Source: Paracoccus benzoatiresistens (GTDB lineage: Bacteria > Pseudomonadota > Alphaproteobacteria > Rhodobacterales > Rhodobacteraceae). From it: 64,000 nt of DNA. The position numbers and the translations under genes are program-made. Every line of letters begins with the position of its first letter. Position 1 is the first letter of the stretch. The stretch is from the NCBI RefSeq assembly GCF_026913015.1, contig NZ_JAPTYD010000002.1, positions 219,822 through 283,821 on the forward strand. Reading direction: 5' to 3'. This document shows positions 58,561-64,000 of the stretch, in pieces. The notes below the pieces were generated by a model, which saw only the letters and a list, made by a program, of their open reading frames with translations, made no database searches and was not told where the DNA came from.

Positions 58561-60594
58561 ATGTCGAACGATCCCCTTCTCCAGCCGTTCCAGCTGAAGC
58601 ACCTGACGCTTCGCAACCGGATCATGATCACCAGCCATGAACCGGCCTATCCCGAGGATGGAATGCCCAAGGATCGCTACCGCGCGTATCACGTCGAACG
58701 TGCCAGGGCGGGCGTGGCGCTGACCATGACCGCGGGGTCGGCCTCCGTGGCGCGCGACAGCCCCCCGGTCTTCAACAACATCCTGGCCTGGAAGGACGAG
58801 GTGGTGGGCTGGATGAGGAAGCTTGCCGACGAATGCCACGACCACGGCTGCGCGGTGATGATCCAGCTGACGCATCTGGGCCGGCGCACCCGCTGGGACA
58901 AGGCCGACTGGCTGCCGGTCGTATCCCCCAGCCATGAACGAGAGGCCGCGCACCGGTCCTTTCCGAAGAAGCTGGAGGACTGGGACATCGCCCGCATCAT
59001 CGGCGATTACGTCGATGCCGCCGAACGGATGAAGGCCGCAGGCCTGGACGGGATCGAGTTGCAGGCCTATGGCCACCTGATGGACCAGTTCTGGTCGCCG
59101 CTGACCAACGCCCTGGACGGCCCCTATGGCGGCGATCTCGACAACCGGCTGCGCTTCACCTTCGACATCCTGCGGGGCATCCGGGAACGCTGCGGCAATG
59201 ATTTCATCGTCGGCGTGCGCTATACCGGCGACGAAGATCTGCCGGGCGGCATCACCGCCGCCGACGGGCTGGCGATCTCTCAGAAGTTGAAGGACAGCGG
59301 CCTTGTGGACTTCCTGAACGTGGTCCGAGGCCATATCGACACGGATGCGGGCCTAACTGACGTGATCCCCGTCCAGGGAATGCGCAACGCGCCGCACCTG
59401 GAATTCGCGGGCGCGATCCGGCGGGCCACGAACTTCCCGACATTCCACGCAGCCAAGATCCCGGACGTGCCGACCGCGCGCCATGCCATCGCCGCGGGGC
59501 TTCTGGACATGGTCGGCATGACCCGCGCCCACATGGCCGACCCGCATCTGGTCAGGAAGATCGTCGAAGGGCGCGAGGACGACATCCGGCCCTGCGTCGG
59601 CGCCAACTATTGCCTGGACCGGATCTATCAGGGCGGCATGGCCTTCTGCCTGCACAACGCGGCAACAGGGCGCGAGGAAACCATGCCCCACGCGATCCCG
59701 CCCGCGCCCCGGAAGAAGCGCGTCACGGTTGTCGGCGCCGGCCCCGCGGGCATGGAGGCCGCCCGCGTCGCGGCCGAGCGCGGCCATGCCGTGACCGTCT
59801 TCGAGGCCGCAGACCGGCCCGGCGGCCAGATCCGCCTGACCGCCCTGCATGAACGCCGGCGCGAGATGATCTCGATCATCGCCTGGCGCCAGGCCATGTG
59901 CGAGAAGCACGGCGTTTCCTTCCGCTTCAACACCTTCGCCGAGGCCGGGGACGTGCTGGCCACCGATCCCGACGAGGTGATCATCGCCACGGGTGGCCTG
60001 CCGCATACCGAGGTTCTGTCAGCCGGCAACGACCTGGTGGTCTCGGCCTGGGACATCCTGTCCGGCGACGTGAAGCCCGGCACCAACGTGCTGATCTATG
60101 ACGATGCGGGCGACCATGCCGCGCTGCAGGCTGCCGATCTTGTCGCCGCGACCGGCGCCAGGGTCGAGATCGCGACCCCCGACCGGGCCTTCTCGCCCGA
60201 GGTGATGGCCATGAACCTGGTCCCCTACATGCGCAGCCTGCAGAAGCTGGACACCACCTTCACGGTCACCTGGCGGCTGCAAGCGGTCAGCCGCGAAGGC
60301 AACCAGCTGCGCGCCACCCTGGGCAGCGACTATGGCTCGATGACCCGCGACCGGATCGTCGATCAGGTGGTCGTCAACCACGGTACCCGGCCGCTCGACG
60401 AGCTTTACTTCGACCTCAAGCCGCTGTCGTCCAATGGAGGGGAGGTCGATTACGAGGCGCTGACCACCAGCGGGATGCAAGACGTGCGCAAGACCGACGG
60501 CAGCTTCCGCCTGTTCCGCATCGGCGATGCCGTAGCGGCGCGGAACACCCATGCCGCGATCTATGATGCGCTGCGGCTGGTCAAGGATTTGTAG
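58561..60594 (+). CDS. NADH:flavin oxidoreductase of the trimethylamine dehydrogenase/dienoyl-CoA reductase family (N-methylproline demethylase-like)
   Basis: A 677-residue fused flavoprotein. The N-terminal FMN TIM barrel (1-340) opens LLQPFQLKHLTLRNRIMIT and has IQLTHLGRRTRW. A cluster region follows (345-363), then an FAD/NAD part (VTVVGAGPAGMEAARVAAERGHAV, about 388-410). TMADH binds [4Fe-4S] with four Cys; here the positions are Cys345, Ala348, Cys351, Cys363, so one ligand is missing. I recall N-methylproline (stachydrine) demethylases sharing the CVGANYC form, making oxidative N-demethylation of a betaine the leading guess. It converges with glyA, which could take up the released C1 unit. 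Confidence 0.82.
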   Translation: MSNDPLLQPFQLKHLTLRNRIMITSHEPAYPEDGMPKDRYRAYHVERARAGVALTMTAGSASVARDSPPVFNNILAWKDEVVGWMRKLADECHDHGCAVMIQLTHLGRRTRWDKADWLPVVSPSHEREAAHRSFPKKLEDWDIARIIGDYVDAAERMKAAGLDGIELQAYGHLMDQFWSPLTNALDGPYGGDLDNRLRFTFDILRGIRERCGNDFIVGVRYTGDEDLPGGITAADGLAISQKLKDSGLVDFLNVVRGHIDTDAGLTDVIPVQGMRNAPHLEFAGAIRRATNFPTFHAAKIPDVPTARHAIAAGLLDMVGMTRAHMADPHLVRKIVEGREDDIRPCVGANYCLDRIYQGGMAFCLHNAATGREETMPHAIPPAPRKKRVTVVGAGPAGMEAARVAAERGHAVTVFEAADRPGGQIRLTALHERRREMISIIAWRQAMCEKHGVSFRFNTFAEAGDVLATDPDEVIIATGGLPHTEVLSAGNDLVVSAWDILSGDVKPGTNVLIYDDAGDHAALQAADLVAATGARVEIATPDRAFSPEVMAMNLVPYMRSLQKLDTTFTVTWRLQAVSREGNQLRATLGSDYGSMTRDRIVDQVVVNHGTRPLDELYFDLKPLSSNGGEVDYEALTTSGMQDVRKTDGSFRLFRIGDAVAARNTHAAIYDALRLVKDL

Positions 60595-60821
60595 GAAAGG
60601 CATCCCGCGACAATGCAATCGTCGCGGTCTGGCGGATGGAAGATCGCCGCGACATCACGTCATGGCCGGGGCTTGAACATGGGGGCGGTGCGGATCCGGT
60701 CGTGGTCGCGCACGAACAGCGCGCACCATGCGGCCACCGGCAGATGAGGCAGCAAAAGGTCTTTCCCACGGCATTCTCGCCGCCGCCTGCGCCGATGCTC
60801 GAAGCGCAGCGGTAACGACGA

Positions 60822-60841
60822 AGGGGCCACGGATGGCCCCT
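60822..60841. terminator. Hairpin between the oxidoreductase and glyA genes
   Basis: AGGGGCCA (60822-60829), loop CGGA, TGGCCCCT (60834-60841): a perfect 8-bp stem 11 bp after the glyA stop on the minus strand. The opposite gene ends at 60594. There is no T run. The rest of 60595-60852 shows nothing clear. Confidence 0.6.
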
Positions 60842-60852
60842 CCGTCCAGGCG

Positions 60853-62118
60853 TCAATCCTGATAGATCGGGAAGCGGTCGCACATCGCCTTGACCTGGGA
60901 CCGGACCTCGGCTTCGATGGCGGCGTCGCCTTCGGCATTCTGCCCAAGCGCGCGCAGCACGCACAGGATCATCTGGCCGATCTGGCGGAACTCGGCCTCG
61001 CCGAAGCCGCGGGTGGTTCCGGCCGAACTGCCCAGGCGGATGCCCGAGGTCACGAAGGGCTTTTCCGGGTCGAAGGGAATCGCGTTCTTGTTGCAGGTCA
61101 GGCCTGCGCGTTCCAGCGCGATCTCGGCCGCCTTGCCGGTCACGCCCAAGGGGCGCAGGTCGCACAGCACCATGTGGCAATCGGTGCCGCCCGACACGAT
61201 GCCGACGCCGCCTTCGGTCAGCGTGTCGGACAGGGCACGGGCATTGGCCACCACATTGCGGGCATAGTCCTTGAACGACGGCTGCAGCGCCTCGCCGAAG
61301 GCCACGGCCTTGGCGGCGATCACATGCATCAGCGGGCCGCCCTGGTTGCCGGGGAACACGGCCGAATTCAGCTTCTTTGCCAAGTCATCGTCATTGGTCA
61401 GGATGACGCCGCCGCGCGGGCCGCGCAGGGTCTTGTGCGTGGTCGAGGTCACGACATGGGCGTGGGGTACCGGGTTCGGATATTCGCCCGCCGCGATCAG
61501 GCCCGCGTAATGGGCCATGTCCACCATCAGCCAGGCGCCGACTTCATCCGCGATGGCGCGGAAGGCGGCAAAGTCGAGCCTGCGCGGATAGGCGGATGCG
61601 CCCGCCACGATCAGCTTCGGACGTTCGGCCAGCGCCTTGTCGCGGACCTTCGCCATGTCGATCAGGTGGCTGTCGGGCTCGACCTTGTAGGAGACCACCT
61701 CGAACCACTTGCCCGACATGGTCACGGGCGAGCCATGCGTCAGGTGCCCGCCATGGGCCAGCGACAGCCCCATGATCTTGTCGCCGGGGGCCAGCAGGGC
61801 CAGGAACACCGCCTGGTTGGCCTGCGCGCCCGAATGGGGCTGCACGTTCACATGCGCCGCACCGAACAGCTGCTTCAGGCGGTCGCGGGCGATGTCCTCG
61901 ACCTCGTCCACGAACTCGCAGCCGCCGTAATAGCGCTTGCCGGGATAGCCCTCGGCATATTTGTTCGTCAGGACCGAGCCCTGGGCGATCAGCACGTCGC
62001 GCGAGACGATGTTCTCGGAGGCGATCAGTTCGATCTGGTCCTGCTGGCGGGTCAGTTCGCGGGCGATGGCGCCGGCCACGGCATCGTCCGTCAGCCCGGC
62101 GGTCTTGGTATCAAGCAT
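60853..62118 (-). CDS. glyA: Serine hydroxymethyltransferase
   Basis: A 421-residue cytosolic PLP enzyme interconverting serine plus THF with glycine plus 5,10-methylene-[57 protein letters not shown] and the PLP-Lys segment [15 protein letters not shown] are textbook. Length and start match the family. It is divergent from the zinc alcohol dehydrogenase gene across 247 bp; no glycine riboswitch fold was recognised there. Confidence 0.97.
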   Translation of the reverse strand: MLDTKTAGLTDDAVAGAIARELTRQQDQIELIASENIVSRDVLIAQGSVLTNKYAEGYPGKRYYGGCEFVDEVEDIARDRLKQLFGAAHVNVQPHSGAQANQAVFLALLAPGDKIMGLSLAHGGHLTHGSPVTMSGKWFEVVSYKVEPDSHLIDMAKVRDKALAERPKLIVAGASAYPRRLDFAAFRAIADEVGAWLMVDMAHYAGLIAAGEYPNPVPHAHVVTSTTHKTLRGPRGGVILTNDDDLAKKLNSAVFPGNQGGPLMHVIAAKAVAFGEALQPSFKDYARNVVANARALSDTLTEGGVGIVSGGTDCHMVLCDLRPLGVTGKAAEIALERAGLTCNKNAIPFDPEKPFVTSGIRLGSSAGTTRGFGEAEFRQIGQMILCVLRALGQNAEGDAAIEAEVRSQVKAMCDRFPIYQD

Positions 62119-62365
62119 CTGTCATCTCCCTTTGGGGGGTTTGAAACGGCTGCGACGGTTCTACAACCTTGCCGCGCGCGCCGGCGGGATCCATGCGTCA
62201 CCGGACCTGCATGTTCACGTCACAAGGGCGCGTGGCGGCGTGCAGTCCAGGATCGCGGGACGGCTGGCTGAACGCCACGGCCTCGGCTAGTCTCCGGACG
62301 CTGCAACGAACCTGTCCCTCGACCGTTAACAGGCTCCTGTTTCCAGACCTGATGAAAGGCAACAC

Positions 62366-63415
62366 ATGACCATTCTCGCCTATGGCACGCCCGCTGCCGA
62401 CCAGCCGCTGGACCGCATGGAGATCACCCGCCGCGAGGTCGGCCCCCATGACGTGCGGATCGAGATCGTTTATTGCGGCATCTGCCATTCCGACCTCCAC
62501 CAGGTGCGCAGCGAATGGGCGGGCACGCTTTACCCCTGCGTGCCCGGCCACGAGATCGTGGGCCGCGTCGCCGCCGTGGGCGGCCATGTTTCCAGCCATA
62601 AGGTCGGCGATCTGGTGGGCGTCGGCTGCATCGTGGACAGCTGCCAGCATTGCGCCGAATGCGACGAAGGGCTGGAGAATTACTGCGACGGGATGGTCGG
62701 CACCTATAACGGCCCGACCGAAGACGCGCCCGGCCACACGCTGGGCGGCTATTCCCAGGCCGTCGTCGTCCACGAACGCTATGTCTTGCGGATCACCCAT
62801 CCCGAGGATCAGCTGGCCGCCGTGGCCCCGCTGCTGTGTGCGGGCATCACGACCTGGTCGCCCCTGCGCCACTGGGGCGCGGGTCCGGGCAAGAAGGTCG
62901 GCGTGGTGGGCATCGGCGGGCTTGGCCACATGGGCTTGAAGCTGGCGCATGCCATGGGCGCGCATGTGGTGGCCTTCACCACCTCGGAGGGCAAGCGCCA
63001 GGACGCGCTGGACCTGGGCGCCGACGAAGTGGTCGTGTCGCGCAATGCCGAGGAGATGGCGGCGCACGCGCAAAGCTTCGACCTGATCCTGAACACGGTC
63101 GCTGCCCCCCATGACCTGGACGCCTTCCTGGCGCTTCTGAAACGCGACGGCACCATGGTGCTGGTGGGCGCGCCCGCGACGCCGCATCCCTCGCCCAATG
63201 TGTTCAACCTGATCATGCGCCGCCGCAGCCTCGCGGGCTCGATGATCGGCGGCATTCCCGAAACACAGGAGATGCTGGATTTCTGCGCCCAGCATGGCAT
63301 CACCGCCGATATCGAGATGATCCGCGCCGACGAGATCGAGCAAGCCTACGAGCGGATGCTGAAGGGCGACGTGAAGTACCGCTTCGTCATGGACATCGCG
63401 ACCATGGCAGAATGA
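62366..63415 (+). CDS. Zinc-dependent NAD(P)-alcohol dehydrogenase (CAD/YahK type)
   Basis: A 349-residue medium-chain dehydrogenase. The catalytic zinc site is YCGICHSDLH with GHEIVGRV; the structural zinc site has four Cys in GCIVDSCQHCAECDEGLENYC (Cys-x2-Cys-x2-Cys-type spacing). The cofactor loop is VGIGGLGHMGLKLAHAMGA. It belongs to the cinnamyl-alcohol-dehydrogenase group, usually NADPH-dependent aldehyde reductases of broad range. AAAGG lies before the ATG. A hairpin follows 13 nt after the stop. Confidence 0.93.
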   Translation: MTILAYGTPAADQPLDRMEITRREVGPHDVRIEIVYCGICHSDLHQVRSEWAGTLYPCVPGHEIVGRVAAVGGHVSSHKVGDLVGVGCIVDSCQHCAECDEGLENYCDGMVGTYNGPTEDAPGHTLGGYSQAVVVHERYVLRITHPEDQLAAVAPLLCAGITTWSPLRHWGAGPGKKVGVVGIGGLGHMGLKLAHAMGAHVVAFTTSEGKRQDALDLGADEVVVSRNAEEMAAHAQSFDLILNTVAAPHDLDAFLALLKRDGTMVLVGAPATPHPSPNVFNLIMRRRSLAGSMIGGIPETQEMLDFCAQHGITADIEMIRADEIEQAYERMLKGDVKYRFVMDIATMAE

Positions 63416-63427
63416 GCTGCGCAAAGC

Positions 63428-63446
63428 GGCGGCGGTGATCGCCGCC
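63428..63446 (+). terminator. Hairpin after the alcohol dehydrogenase gene
   Basis: GGCGGCG (63428-63434), loop GTGAT, CGCCGCC (63440-63446): a 7-bp GC-only stem followed by CTTCC, 13 nt after the stop codon. The remaining gap to 63609 shows nothing else. Confidence 0.5.
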
Positions 63447-63609
63447 CTTCCGCCGCCGGCCTGACCGGGCAGGCAAGGCCGGAGCAGAAGTGGCGCGGTC
63501 ACCCTGCATCTGGTTGCAAGGTAGAGCGGTCGCTCAAAAAACCGAATCACCAGCGGCCGGGAACGCAGCTTCTTCGAGGGGTTAGAGGCCCTGCGCGCCG
63601 CGCGTCAGA

Positions 63610-64000
63610 TCACGCGTTTCGGGCGTTTTTCAGCGCCGCCTGCAGCTTCTGGAACGCCGCGAAGCGCGCGTCATGGACCGGGCGGGCTGTGGCGTCGGGG
63701 GCGTATTCCGCGGCGGGGCGCGACATGGCGGCCATGGCCTGGCCCATCCCGGCGAAGGTCCCCGCGGCGACCGCGCCCAGGATGGCCGATCCCAGAAGCA
63801 CCGGCTCGGCCGCCTCGCTGGCCAGCACCGGCTTGCCCGTGCCGTCGGCCAGAAGCTGGCGCACCAGGTCCAGCTGTCCCGCGCCTCCCGAGATCACGAT
63901 CCGGTCCACCGGGGCGCCGGCCTTGTCCTGGGCCTCGATGATCTGGCGCAGGCCATAGGCGACGCCGCAGAGGCCCGCGACATAGAGCGCCACCAGGCTG
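63610..64000 (-). CDS. C-terminal part of an FGGY-family sugar kinase (ribulokinase-like), cut by the right edge
   Basis: The last 130 or so residues of a carbohydrate kinase whose start lies beyond the window. IVISGGAGQLDLVRQLLADGTGKPV is the FGGY C-terminal ATP-binding GG loop, and EPVLLGSAILGAVAAG the helix typical of ribulokinase-type members, followed by AMAAMSRPAAEYAPD. The reading frame is open to position 64000; the GTG at 63993 is only the first possible start inside the window, not the true one. The sugar (pentulose or other) cannot be set from this part. Confidence 0.85.
   Translation of the reverse strand, partial: SLVALYVAGLCGVAYGLRQIIEAQDKAGAPVDRIVISGGAGQLDLVRQLLADGTGKPVLASEAAEPVLLGSAILGAVAAGTFAGMGQAMAAMSRPAAEYAPDATARPVHDARFAAFQKLQAALKNARNA

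Noticed and set aside
60660..60947. 95-codon minus-strand frame ending DHDRIRTAPMFKPRP beyond glyA
   Set aside because: Its beginning overlaps glyA in another frame; the last 30 residues look protein-like, but no start or family supports a gene.
62119..62365. Possible glycine riboswitch upstream of glyA
   Set aside because: No recognisable aptamer core was seen, and the side facing glyA has only a short leader.

Overview
The window is high-GC DNA from an alphaproteobacterium, most likely a Paracoccus-type member of the Rhodobacteraceae. The case rests on strong G/C third-position bias, dense ATGA/GTGA stop-start overlaps, a perfect alphaproteobacterial LexA box (GTTC-N7-GTTC) and the look of the protein families. 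This is judgement from sequence without a database search. I saw no tRNA, rRNA, insertion sequence, prophage or CRISPR array.

Left part (1-12.9 kb), core and accessory housekeeping: the start of a secreted propeller-type protein running off the left edge; cobA; a DNA photolyase; a TspO-related membrane protein with mobA; a siderophore-interacting reductase followed by exbB-exbD-tonB (iron uptake); an SOS-controlled orphan ImuA; an 18-repeat periplasmic MORN protein; nadE; and a luciferase-family oxidoreductase.

Centre (13.2-45.1 kb), a surface-polysaccharide locus in three transcription units. (1) Leftward, 20.5 to 13.2 kb: a small initiating phosphoglycosyl transferase, sugar N-formyltransferase-like protein, PIG-L deacetylase, C4-type DegT aminotransferase, acyltransferase, SDR, RmlC-like epimerase and UDP-glucuronate 4-epimerase. 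(2) Rightward, 20.6 to 32.5 kb: a glycosyltransferase, Wzc-like kinase, secreted pectate-lyase-like enzyme, Wzx, Wzy, Wza, a second glycosyltransferase, sulfotransferase, ATP-grasp enzyme and HAD phosphatase. (3) Leftward, 45.1 to 32.4 kb: FlaA1/PglF-type 4,6-dehydratase, glycosyltransferase, GtrA, GT-C transferase, rfbF, rfbG, a DegT homologue whose PLP lysine is histidine, a C-methyltransferase, an SDR without its catalytic lysine, a GtrB-like transferase and a glycosyltransferase. Unit 3 is the most interesting part. It looks like a complete module that makes a CDP-activated, deoxygenated, C-methylated sugar and puts it on the cell surface through a GtrA/GtrB/GT-C branch, using a 3-dehydratase that appears to work without an iron-sulfur cluster or E3 reductase.

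Right part (45.6-64 kb): two SsuABC/TauABC-like importers interleaved with a DszA/NtaA-type monooxygenase, an FMN reductase, a DszC/SfnC-like flavoprotein, a carboxymuconolactone decarboxylase-family protein and a 64-codon remnant of a TauD-type dioxygenase (organosulfur scavenging). After these come a DUF983 protein, a MocR-type regulator, a membrane-anchored Mrr-like nuclease, a TetR regulator divergent from a trimethylamine-dehydrogenase-family oxidoreductase, glyA, a zinc alcohol dehydrogenase and the 3' end of an FGGY sugar kinase running off the right edge.
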